This document shows, piece after piece, positions 1 to 9,700 of a DNA stretch of 64,000 nucleotides. The notes beneath the pieces are model-generated. The model was not told the origin of the DNA. It did not search any database and saw nothing but the letters and a program-made list of their open reading frames with translations. Source of the DNA: Larus michahellis (taxonomy: Eukaryota > Chordata > Aves > Charadriiformes > Laridae); NCBI RefSeq assembly GCF_964199755.1, contig NC_133907.1, positions 4,221,001 to 4,285,000 of the forward strand, written 5' to 3'. The position numbers were made by a program, and so were the translations under genes. Numbering within the stretch: the stretch's first letter is position 1; the number at the start of each line of letters is the position of its first letter.

Positions 1-417
1 GTGGTATGAAACAACAGACATGGAGAAACTGACAATGCAAGTACTCTAACACGATTTTTTGGCACCTATTTCTTTGCAGTAAAACCGTCCCTAGCAGCTG
101 CTTCGTCACCGGATACTTGTCATCAAAGTAACAGTCAATAAAGCAAGCAACACACAACCATGTTCAGACATGACAGACGTCATTTTGATTGTTATAGGCA
201 AGACCTTTATGGTTTCTGCAGTGTTTTAGAGCCTTCTTGCATGTCTAACTCCAAGCCCTACAATCAGAAAGAAACACCTGGCTCTGGTTATATAGACATT
301 CAGCAGCTCTTCATTCTAAAATTGCACCATTTTTTCACCCAGCTGAGGTCTCACTGCTCTTTCTTGTGCTGAGGAGGAAAATACAGTTAAGAACAAGTGC
401 CGCCTTCTGCTAATTAC
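1..417. other. Left edge, downstream side of the unknown minus-strand gene; no secure exon
   Basis: This stretch follows the last secure exon of the minus-strand gene at 418-2668. On the minus strand the segment from about 160 down to 1 stays open in one frame and includes DDKYPVTKQLL, but it has no acceptor of the right phase. A second possibility is an acceptor at about 369 on the minus strand (pyrimidine run ending CCTCCTCAG), which would give an intron of only about 49 bases and a stop about ten codons later. On the plus strand a good-looking acceptor (TTTCTTTGCAG) ends at 80, with 20 open codons after it. None of these is strong enough to call as an exon. Confidence 0.4.
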
Positions 418-504
418 CTTTCCATTTCACCAGGACCAAAATTTTTCTGAACTCTCTCAAATTCGTCCGTCTCTTGCAAAGCATCAAGCTTTCGCTCTTC
501 ACAG
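418..504 (-). CDS. Exon E of the unknown gene: charged helix
   Basis: This is an 87-base exon between acceptor TTGTTTCTTGCAG and donor AAG|GTAATT. It completes a Ser codon, then encodes 28 residues, CEERKLDALQETDEFERVQK and NFGPGEME, leaving phase 2. A second reading frame is also open, but only this one fits the phase of exon D and gives a typical charged helix. What follows is not resolved. Confidence 0.66.
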
Positions 505-2668
505 CTGCAAGAAACAAGCAAGCTAAAAAGGCCTGCCACAAGAAACTTCATGTTCATCTTCACATTCATATACATTCCTGATGAGAATTATCTTTAATTC
601 AAAGGTTGGAATTCAAAGTCAATTCCGTTTTCATTTACAGCAGGAATAAAGTGGATTGAGAGGAAATACCAATGGTTCTTTATGTGGACAACCTCCTGTG
701 CGCCCCCCTTTCCATGCAGAGCAAGCCCTGACACACAGATATGGGAAACCTCCCATTTGACCCACCAAGGGATCAGGGCTCCAGAGCACAAGGGACTTAA
801 TTCCTCTTCAGTATGTACCCACGCAAAGTCCCATTAGCTTTTGCACTTTGGGTTTAAGTCTACATTAACATCTATTGGAAGTGAGCACCACCAGGGCATG
901 GAAATGGAGCGGACACACCCCACGCTATGAAACGAATGTATATGGTGTGAAACATTCCGCATCCGCACTGTTCTCCCAAGTGTTACCTGTTCAGACAGAT
1001 GCGTTGCTGGCATTGGGACAAGATGCCATCTGACTTCCTCTTCATCGCCAGGGCAACATAATCTACAGGCAGGGATGGGAGACAAGCTGAACAAACCAGC
1101 TATCGAAAAGGTCCTGAATGCCTTTGTCTCCAGAACAGATTATCTCAGCACCTCTGCTAGATTGCATGGCAACACGTTACTCGCTTTGCACAAACAGGAT
1201 GATCCAGGCGTGCTTTCCAGGATTGAACGGTAGGGATTTTGCTATTAGAAAAAGGTGGTATCTCGGGGGATCCTTCTGTTCCCATCACAAAAAGACACAG
1301 TGGGCAAGGCAAGCAGAGCCAATGTGTCTCTGGTGCTGCCGTTAATCATCAGGTAGATGACGCACTAGTGTATTTTCATAAGTGCATTTAATGTACGTAG
1401 TAGTGGCTGGAAAAGCAGGGAAATAGGCAAATATGAGAAGGTTTGGCTGAGACACAAGGCTTTGGGGTATTTCAGTTATTCAGGCAGGCTGGATTGGGTT
1501 TTGGCTTGTGAGGAAAGAACTGCTAGCCCAGGAAAAAGAGTTGGTGCCTGGTAGAGCAGACACCACATGCTATCACTCAGGCTCCTCCCTTTAGACAGCC
1601 CTCCTGGAGATCTCCCAGGTGGAAAGGAACAGAAAATTTCATCTCTAACCTTTGTAGCCCTGAGAGAAAGCACACACAGCCCTGGAGCAAAGCAGAGGTC
1701 TCCTGACAGCTTCGAAGGTCCCCATCCCAACCTGCCATTCAGGATGAGGCAGGAGAAAGCTAAAAGCCAATGTCCAAATTTACAGCCACTCTTACCTCTA
1801 GTTGCTGGACCAGCCCTGTCCTCTTCACCCTGGGAAGTCCCCGGCATGGCCATGGTGACAAACGTGGATGGGGGTGTGAAGGCGCTGGCTGGATGGGGGG
1901 GCCCCGTCAGCGAGCGCGGGCTTCCAGCCGCGTTGCCCAGGGCACGTCTGTCCTTGATGATGGAGGAGCTGCCAGCGTCACGGGGCAGGCTGGCCTCGGC
2001 TGCCCTCAGCAGCGGCTTGGCAGGGTAAGTCCTGTCACCGTGGTATTTCCTAGATGCATTCCCCGGGGCCCATTTTGGGAAGGTTTTCCTGGATTTTTTT
2101 GGCTGGGGTGGCATCATGCTGTGCACGGCTGGTTCTTCTTCTGGAAGCAAGGTGGATACTCAAGATGTGCAACGGGGTACCAGTGTTGCGTATCTCCCAC
2201 CTCCCGCTCAGGGCTTTGTACCCTGATTGTAGGGCTGTGAAATTTATGCCGGGACTACAATGCTCTCAGCATCCTCCCACCCCAAAATCCCAACGGAGGT
2301 AGAAAGGTGCAATCTTCAAAAGACCTTACTCACTTAACTTCTCCAGGAGCTGTCTGTCTTCCAGCAGCTTCTTCTCTAAAATATCTTTATGCTCTGTAGG
2401 AAAAGAGGACTTTTCAGCACCAGACCCGTTCTCTAAAGGTCGCTCCTGAGCAGCCCCAAGTTACAAAGCCCAAGACAGAGGGGTGTCACTCACCGCTTAT
2501 GCCTTCCACCATCCCCCAGTAGAGCCCGCTGAAGCCAGGACAGCGGGCCAGCACCTGCTCGCCCACCACGTAGAGGTGGAAAGGCTTGCGGGGCTCCTTG
2601 ATGTTCTCGATGTTGATCACCCGGCTGCCGTCGGGCCAGCTGATGAGGACGTAGAGCTTGGCCGACAT
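418..2668 (-). CDS. Unrecognised five-exon gene (partial), Tudor-like N-terminus plus coiled coil
   Basis: I do not recognise this gene. I built it from five exons on the minus strand (2668-2494, 2393-2334, 2140-1796, 1062-987, 504-418). Each has AG/GT borders, and the phases join without a break: 1, 1, 1, 2, 2. They encode at least 247 residues. Residues 1-58 are beta-rich (LYVLISWPDGS, then VLARCPGFSGLYWGMV), which resembles small Tudor-like or pre-BEN-domain modules. Residues 59-79 form a charged coiled coil (LEKKLLEDRQLLEKL). Residues 80-193 are Pro/Ser/basic and look disordered. The rest is helical and charged. The ATG at 2668 is the first in its exon and lies 13 bases from a strong acceptor, so a 5' non-coding exon is likely upstream. 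The 3' end is unresolved. The exon chain is well supported. The domain comparison is inference. Confidence 0.72.
987..1062 (-). CDS. Exon D of the unknown gene: basic helix
   Basis: This is a 76-base exon between acceptor CCTGCCTGTAG and donor CAG|GTAACA. It completes an Asp codon with the last base of exon C, then encodes 24 residues, YVALAMKRKSDGILSQCQQR and ICLN. It ends in phase 2. The phase fits exon E exactly, which is the main reason for the call. Confidence 0.66.
1796..2140 (-). CDS. Exon C of the unknown gene: disordered linker
   Basis: This is a 345-base exon between acceptor TTGCTTCCAG and donor AGAG|GTAAGAG. It encodes 114 full codons, beginning EEPAVHSMMPPQPKK and ending EEDRAGPATR. 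It is rich in Pro, Ser, Ala, Arg and Lys, with a basic cluster KKSRKTFPKW near the start. There is no membrane segment or known catalytic motif. The minus-strand open frame runs on beyond the donor, but that extension loses the low-complexity character and is intronic. Confidence 0.7.
2334..2393 (-). CDS. Exon B of the unknown gene: coiled coil
   Basis: This is a 60-base exon between acceptor TTTTCCTACAG and donor A|GTGAGTAAG. It completes a Glu codon from exon A, then encodes 19 residues starting HKDILEKKLLEDRQ, with leucines spaced as in a coiled coil. It is too short to show up in an open-frame scan. I found it because its phase fits both neighbours. Confidence 0.72.
2494..2668 (-). CDS. 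Exon A of the unknown gene: start codon and Tudor-like segment
   Basis: It encodes 58 residues plus one base of the next codon. Pattern: MSAKLYVLISWPDGS, then ENIKEPRKPF, then VLARCPGFSGLYWGMVEG. The donor is G|GTGAGT at 2493. The acceptor is the pyrimidine-rich CCCCCTGCACCAG ending at 2682, so the exon probably begins at 2681 with 13 untranslated bases before the ATG. The frame stays open upstream of the ATG to the acceptor, so coding sequence could in principle begin in an earlier exon. Plus-strand open frames over the same bases are shadows. Confidence 0.75.
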
Positions 2669-3269
2669 CGGGGCTGCCCACCTGGTGCAGGGGGAGCAGG
2701 AGGGGAGCGTCACAGCACGGCTTTGCGCTCTCCCATGGCTGGGAGGATTAGCAAATGATGCTCTACCTGAGGCAGTGCAGCCTGCAGATATAAAATACTT
2801 GTCCCTGCATCTTTCCTGCCAGTTAATTCTCTTTTCCTACTCCTACCCTTCTGTGCTTGTCTCATCCTAAACCCCTTCCCTCGGAGGTTGTCCTGGGACT
2901 GACCTGGGCACAGGTCCATGTACCTTTGGTGTACTCTGGCTTAATTTGAAGAGGAACTGCAGTTCCAGCCGTGACACGTGTCACCTGGGGTCGGGCAGGA
3001 CCAGCTCTCTCACAGGATGCGTGGAGCAGACACCGAATAAGCCACGGAGCAGAGACAGGCTGGTTCCTCTGCCCGTGTGATCCAGCCCAGCTCAATTGAC
3101 TTCAGTGGGTCTACAACAATTTGCTTCAGCGCAGGATCGTATCTGTACGATATCAAGACAGTACAGAGAAGAGAATCGAAGAGACCCAGGTGTATTCCAG
3201 GAAATGATCATTCCTTTGCCTGTACAGTTATTTTCTCCAGTAAATGACAAAGTGCTTTGATAAGGAAGG

Positions 3270-3345
3270 CAGCAAATCACCTCTGTTTCACACGTGGGGA
3301 AACTGAGGCACAGTGAACTGCACAACTAAGGCAGCCAAGCATCAA
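3270..3345 (-). repeat. MIR-like ancient SINE fragment
   Basis: The core GTGGGGAAACTGAGGCACAG is the well-known conserved 3' half of MIR-type SINEs. It sits beside a CTCTGTTTCAC segment that matches the preceding part of that consensus. The copy is short and diverged, as expected of a remnant this old. The strand is uncertain. Confidence 0.55.
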
Positions 3346-4406
3346 AGCTGCAAGGAGCTCCTCTCCTGGGTTCTGGGTATGCCCACTGGCGTGCCCTGTT
3401 TCTGCCCTGAGAGCTGCAGGCTCAAATCGCTGGAGAAATGGGAGGGCTCAGCAATCAGACCCCAGCCAGGCTAGTGGTGGCTTTCAACACCTCCTGAGCC
3501 ACAGGGGCAGCTGAGAAGCCAAGGGCTGCTGGGCTCAAGGAGGGTTTCTTGCCTGGTTTCAACCAACACATGGATGGGGACAAAACCAGGCAGAGACCAC
3601 CTTCCAGAGCTCCTAAGGGCCCTGGCAGAGCATCCCCCCAGACCATCCTGCAGCAGGATTATGGCAGAAGGGTTTTGGGAACTGGGGCTGAGCCCTTGTG
3701 CTGGGCAACGTGTGGAGAACTACCACGGTGCCCAGATCCCATGGGACAGAGCTGGGGCCAGGAGAGGAGAGGCAGAACAGGGACAAGCTGCCAGGAAAGG
3801 CAGCTACAACCCAGTTTACCGCAGTCTCTTGTTTAGCCTCCACACCCCCATTAAAGTCAAGCCTGGTTTTGGTTCCTCTCTCTTGGGAGGTTCAGTTCAC
3901 CCTGGAGAACTTTCTCCTTTCTCCTTCCCCCACTCCACCACCATCAGCTACAGCAACGCTCCCTGCAGAACCGTAACTTTCCCCAGACCCGCTGGCACGG
4001 ACCCGCACCTGCATCTGCTCGCTCCAATCCTTTTCTCTCGGCCGAGACACACTCTGGGGTTTATTTTTAATAAGGAAGCACCACATACAAATTAACTGTG
4101 TGGCAACTGCCTGGCTCCCCGCGTCCCCGTCCCTGCACCCAGCCCTCCCTGAGCCCGGGGAAGGTGACAGAGCAAGGAACCGGGGTAAATGCAGAGCTGA
4201 GACCTCTCCCTCCCCGAAACGCAGCACCGTTTCAAAGCGCTCCCTATTCCAAACGGCCCCAAAAAGCTCTCTAGAGGGTTTTTGCTTTCTTTAACATTTA
4301 AAGGAAAAACGCTGATGTTCAGAGCTGCTGCTGCTCCCTCCTGCCCCACTTACCAGTGGCTCATTTACCTTAATGAATGCAACAAAACTACACAGATGCA
4401 CAAACA

Positions 4407-4435
4407 CAGAGAGAGAGAGAGAAAGAGAGAGAAAG
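4407..4435. repeat. (GA)n microsatellite
   Basis: A purine dinucleotide run of about 29 bases, GA with two GAAA interruptions. Confidence 0.9.
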
Positions 4436-4667
4436 ATATCGCAACCCTGATAGCAATAGAGCTCGGTCCTTGCCTGGTTAGCACTGCTCCAGGTGTTGAG
4501 TCTCGCAAAATGTCTCCTGTTTCTCCAGGTCCCAGCTGCCTGCTCCAGCAGAGGAGGCGACCGGCCACTTCTTTGCCTTGGGCTTGTCCCTTCACCACAG
4601 TTCCTTCTCAGGTCTCCTTTGTCTGGCTTAGAGAGCTCCCACCTGCCGTCCCCACTGCAAAGGAAGG

Positions 4668-4684
4668 AAAAAAAAAAAAAAAAA
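4668..4684. repeat. Poly(A) run
   Basis: Seventeen consecutive A residues follow AAAGGAAGG. No retrotransposed gene is recognisable before it. Confidence 0.9.
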
Positions 4685-4868
4685 GACCTTTTGCTTTCTT
4701 TTTCCTGGTTGTTTTGTCTCAGCATTATTATTCCTGTTATTTTTCCATATACCTATATTACGTTTTTTCCCCCCTTAGCTGGTTTCAGGTCTGTTTCTTA
4801 CAGGGAGGGAGAGCAGAAGAGAAGAGAAAAAGCCTTGGGTTTTTTGGAGCATGAATAAACCTTGCATT

Positions 4869-4970
4869 TCCATGAGTTATTCATGAATAATTCATGAAAA
4901 TGCATGATTAATTCAGGTTCATGAATTATTCAGGAATAATTCTCGAACATTCCTGGTTAATTCATGCTCA
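4869..4970. repeat. AT-rich array of ATTCATGA-like units
   Basis: About 100 bases hold repeated, near-palindromic units: ATTCATGAATAATTCATGAA, ATGCATGATTAATTCA, TTCATGAATTATTCAGGAAT and GGTTAATTCATG. The units are spaced 8-15 bases apart and occur in both orientations. They resemble POU and homeodomain binding cores (ATGAATAAT, ATGCAT, TTAATT), but the array may also be a degenerate short tandem repeat. Confidence 0.6.
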
Positions 4971-5562
4971 CACAGTGAGTGAGTCAGGCTCTAGGGCTTG
5001 GTGAATTCCTTTCTCCCCGAGACAGGAGAAGAGAGGCTCGGAGCCGGCTGCATTGTGCGCTTCCCATTTGCTGCGTCTTAGAAGAAAACACATTTTGGGC
5101 CCTTTTTTGAAAGAAGGACTTGAAGAAGAGAATTGAAACGCCTGCAGCCTTCTGGCCATGGAGGAATAACTCAGCACCGAAAGAAAGACAGACAGAAAGA
5201 GATTGCACTTGCTCTCGGAGGGAAGCCCGGCAGCAAGTTTTACTCCCTTTCAAAGCATCTTTCAAACTGAACATGCGTTTCTTTCTCCCCCCACCTCCAG
5301 ATCTCTCCCTGGTTAAGATACATCTCAGCTGCTTCCTTTTTTAACCTGCTGTGTAACAAAAAGGGCCGTACGCACTGGCCTCTGCTTGAGGAATCAAAGG
5401 GACTTCCCATGCCAGGTGCCCATCTGTGCCCGCATGTGCACAGCGGCCACGCACGGCTCCTTGACACAGCGTCCCACGCAAGCACCAGTGGTGGCAACCA
5501 GCTCAGCAGGTCACTGCTGACCCCAGGGCAGACATCAAGCTGGCCACGCAGAGCTCTGCTTT

Positions 5563-6716
5563 CACGGAATCACGGAATCTTCAGAGTTGGAAGGGACCTC
5601 TAGAGATCATCTAGTCCAACTCCCCTGCTAGAGCAGGATTGCCTAAACCACATCCCTCAGGGCTGCATCCAGGCGGGTCTTGAAAATCTCCAGAGAAGGG
5701 GACTCCACACCCTCCCTGGGCAGCCTGTTCCAGTGCTCTGTCACCCTCACTGTAAAGAAGTTTTTCCGTGTATTTGAACGGAACTTCCTATGTTCTAGCT
5801 TGTGCCCATTGCCCCTTGTCCTGTCGCTGGGAACCATTGAAAAGAGCCTGGCTCCGTCCTCCTTAAACCCACCCTTTAGATACTTGTAAACATTAATCAG
5901 GTCCCCCCTCAACCTTCTCTTCTCCAGGCTAAAGAGTCCCAGCTCTTTCAGCCTTTCCTCATAAGGGAGGTGCTCCAGTCCCATAATCATCTTGGTTGCC
6001 CTATGCTGGACTCGCTCCAGTAGTTCCCTGTCCCTCTTGAACTGGGGAGCCCAAAACTGGACACAGTACTCCAGTTGTGGCCTCACCAGTGCAGAGTAGA
6101 GGGGGAGAATGACCTCCCTCGACCTACTGGCCACAGTCTTCCCTATGCAGCCCAGGATGCCATTGGCCTTCTTGGCGATAAGGGCACACTGCTGGCTCAT
6201 GGATAATTTGCTGTCTACCAGGACCCCCAGGTCCTTCTCCTCAGAGCTGCTTCCCAGCACGTCCGCCCCTAACATATACTGGTGTTTGGCATTCTTCCTT
6301 CCCAGGTGCAGGACCCTACACTTGCTTTTGTTGAACCTCATTAGGTTCTTCTCTGCCCAGCTCTCCAGCCTGTCCAGGTCACGCTGGATGGCAGCACGGC
6401 CCTCTGGAGTGTCGGCCACCCCTCCCAGCTTGGTATCATCAGCAAACTTGCTGAGGATACACTCTGTCCCCTCATCTAGGTCATTAATGAATATATTGAA
6501 CAAAATTGGTCCAAGTATTGACCCCTGAGGGACACCACACGTTACAGGCCTCCAACTGGACTCTGTGCCGCTGATCACAACCCTCTGGGTTCTGTCACTC
6601 AGCCAGCTCTCAATCCACCTCACTGTTACCTCGTCTAGCCCATACTTCCTCAGCTTCCTAATGAGGATGTTATGGGAGACAGTGTCAAAAGCCTTGCTAA
6701 GGTCAAGGTAGATAGC
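5563..6716 (-). mobile_element. CR1 LINE, 5'-truncated, open reverse-transcriptase segment
   Basis: This is a CR1 retrotransposon copy on the minus strand. The 3' end is at 5563 (AATCACGGAATC followed by the usual GTTGGAAGGGACC motif). The 5' truncation falls at about 6716, within the reverse-transcriptase palm. The open frame of about 360 residues inside it starts at [11 protein letters not shown] (palm motif A), then has [10 protein letters not shown] (motif B) and FADDTKLGG, which carries the catalytic Asp pair. It continues through the CR1 thumb and C-terminus ([20 protein letters not shown]) to the normal stop. There is no internal stop or frameshift, so the copy is young. It lacks the endonuclease, ORF1 and the 5' part of the polymerase, so it cannot move by itself. 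Confidence 0.95.
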
Positions 6717-9700
6717 TGGTTTGGTGTTTCTCCAAAAAACGTCACTGCTGCAACACCCGGGGTTTGCTAACGCAGGGCTTTTTATCGCTGGCAGATGCAG
6801 GATCACCACACACGCGGTCAGGCAGGGGCACTTGGGTACCCCCACGCTGGGGTGGTCTCAGGGGTGGCGGTGGGCAGTCAGTGGCACAGGCATTGCTTGC
6901 GGCTAGGGACGGAGCCACGAGGCCAGCCAATTTGTTTTGCTGGGATGCTCGTGAGCAAAACAAGGTTTTGCAGTAGGGCCTCTGCCGTGGGGATGCTGAG
7001 CTCTGCAGGACATCGAGACCTGTGCTTCGAAAGACCCCATGCCTCTGGAGAGACATCACCACGCTCTATCCCAGCTCAGTGTCCAGCCTTGCAGGTCACA
7101 CACCCCATTTCAGTTGTTAGTCCCCAGCTCCTCAGAGAAACACGGCAGTGGCACTAATCTGGCCCTGGGGAAAGGTCTTCTGGTTGATCTGGCAGCTAAG
7201 AGAGGCCATAGTTAGTGTTGGAAACCATCATCAGCGCTTTGATCCTGACCAGGGCCACCACCATCACCACGCTGCTGCCTCCCAACAGGAGAAGTCTGGG
7301 TAGGTCCTCAGCTCAAGGTGGTCTCTGGTCCTGCAGTCAGCACCCACCTTGGCACATCAGGACGTGGCCATTAGCAATTGGGTATTTCAATCGACAGGAG
7401 AGAGCCACCACAGCAACCCCAAATCCCGCAGGTCAGCAGTGGTTCAATTTGCACAGATTTTTAATTCCTTGAGCTTCCAGCTCTCAGAAAACAAATTTTA
7501 AAATCCTCCCAGGCCACATCTTCAGCTAAAATGGAAGACACCAGCTTTGTCAGAGTCCACAGTGAAGAAAAGGTCCCACGTGTCATCCAGCCTGCTGTGG
7601 TCCAGGCTGGACACCAGCAGGCAAAGGTGCAGGGGGTTGGGGCCATCTGCAGACAAGCTGCCTGCCCCCCCAGACACCCTCCCCCAGGCACTGCGTGAGA
7701 GGGACACACAGCAAGGGAGCGGATCCAAACAGCACCTTCTGCTTTATCTCAGCCAAAAGCAGCTCCGGAGGTTGTTGGAAGAGAGAGAGACTTCAGATGT
7801 TGAGTGAGATATTCGAGAAGAACGTCGATTAGATTCACAGGGTAAGAAAATCTCTGTACCCTCGATTCACAAGATCTGCAGCTCACAGAACGCGTCTGTC
7901 AGCCCAGGCAAAGCCAGATGTTAAATAGGGATCTAGCTGAGATAAAGTCTCACCGCAGATACGAGTATAAAAGAAGCGGTGTCTGAATTCTCTGTGGTTT
8001 TGAATAACGTTGCTGAAGAAGGAGAACTGCATCGGAAGAAGAAATGGAAAAGCAATGATGAGAGGAAAAATAATAGAGATACATGACAATGGAGATGAGA
8101 TTGGATTCCGGTTTTATGCAGGAGCTGGTCCAAATAAAATCTGCTTGCAAAGCGGGCTTGCTTAAGCCAGCTTTGTTTGCTTTCCTTTGAAGAACCAACA
8201 ACACGCAAAGCATAACAGATGAGTAGCGCTGGGGGCAGGAGCGCAAACCACAGGAGAGGAAAGACGGCAGTGACCACAAGAGGAAGACAAATTGTGGTCT
8301 CATCAAACAACAGAAAAGTCAAGTGTCCATGTATAAATATACAGTGTTTGTGTTGAATTATTCTGGGAAAATGCCAGCCTCAAGTGAATCCCAAGTGTTT
8401 GACTTCATGAAAATTAGCAAGTCCTGATGAGATCTCCCTCCCCGGGTTTGAATGCGAAATCCCTCGCCAGATGCCTCGGTGCAGGCTGTTCGTGGAGTCA
8501 CTGCTTTCAGGAACCTCTCTTTCTGCGTTTCCGGATTCTTTGAAAACAAATCCCGTACCGTGTCCCCCAGTGCCAGCCCACATTTCACCCTCCGAGCTGC
8601 ACTTGCTGAGATTTCGATTTCAGCTGCGACTGGAACAATACCTTCTTTGTAACCTTATCTAGAGACACGCTAGAGGAACCGTGTCCAGCATCTGTTCGAA
8701 TGCTGCCCTGCCTTTATCAGGACAATCATAATTGGTGTTTGAAGGGATTTAGAGAGCAAACACAGGTGGTTTAAATCTCCCTTTGCATTTTACCTCTGCA
8801 ATGTTACTCTTCCTTTAGCTGCTAAACGCAGCCCAGGCCTGCGCTTCACCATGTCAGAACGCGACCGTAGTTCAATAATTGAGGGAAGAGAGCTTTATTG
8901 CTCATTAATTTTTATTGCCACGACGAAATGACGTGGGAACCATCAAGCGCTGTGGTTTGGTGGGAGCAGACCCAAGACCAGCCCCGCATCCCTCCCATGC
9001 TGCCGGGAGAGGGCTGGGAGCTGGGCAGGGCGAGGAGGGATCAGCACGGCCAGGCTACGTGGCCAAGCCACAAGAAGGACACAGAGACCCAGGCACCGAG
9101 CGATGTCCCTTGTCACCAGTCCCATCAGGGGTGGCAGGTTGGGCTGATGGAGTCATTCGGATGGATCTGGGTCAGGGTTTTGCGGCCGGCCGCGACAAAC
9201 GCTGTAGCATCAGTCACCGCCCGTACCAGAGAGCGACCACCTGGTGGCATTTTGCATTTTTAATGAAACAGGCACAAGTTCCATCTCTGCCTACGAGACA
9301 AGGAACAGTGAAGTACAGATCCAGGCTAATGAGGCTGGAATTAACTGCATTTTAACTTAAGGCTTGTCTCTTTCCTACCAAGCTAGAAATAAGCTAAATT
9401 ACTCAGAAATGGGGAGCAAAGCAACAACCCCAGGTCAGCAGCCAACTAGACTGGGAAATGTAAGTCCTCCTTACCGCCCACTTTACTAAATGCTTCCCTA
9501 GACGGGAGCATTCCCGTATTATTCCTCCTGTGGCAGAGGCCATAAAAAGATGAGGAAATCAAAGACCAAATGCACAAGGAGAGTTTCCCAGGGCCGCGGC
9601 GGCTGCCTGTGCTCCCGCGCTCCACGGGCCCAGCAAGGCTTCGCATTTACCAAAATGCAAGCTATTATTCCTTCTCTTTTATTGCCTTGAATTCATCGAG

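Larger units (their letters stand above)
2682..5562. other. Gene-free stretch with MIR-like remnant, microsatellite and ATTCATGA array
   Basis: No exon is supported here. The longer open frames at 3.5-4.9 kb overlap in several frames on both strands, have no splice-border support, and include low-complexity runs. The interval should contain a 5' non-coding exon and promoter of the unknown minus-strand gene. Candidate minus-strand donors exist near 4349 and 4375, but I cannot choose between them. Small features inside are listed separately. Confidence 0.5.

Noticed and set aside
1476..1795. Extension of the exon C frame to 1476
   Set aside because: A good donor at 1795 ends the exon, and the sequence beyond it loses the linker's composition.
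1567..2302. Plus-strand open frames of 82-156 codons
   Set aside because: They are shadows of the minus-strand exon C, whose splice borders and phases fit the rest of the chain.
2483..2758. Plus-strand frame opposite exon A
   Set aside because: It is a reverse-complement shadow. The minus strand carries the acceptor, donor and start codon.
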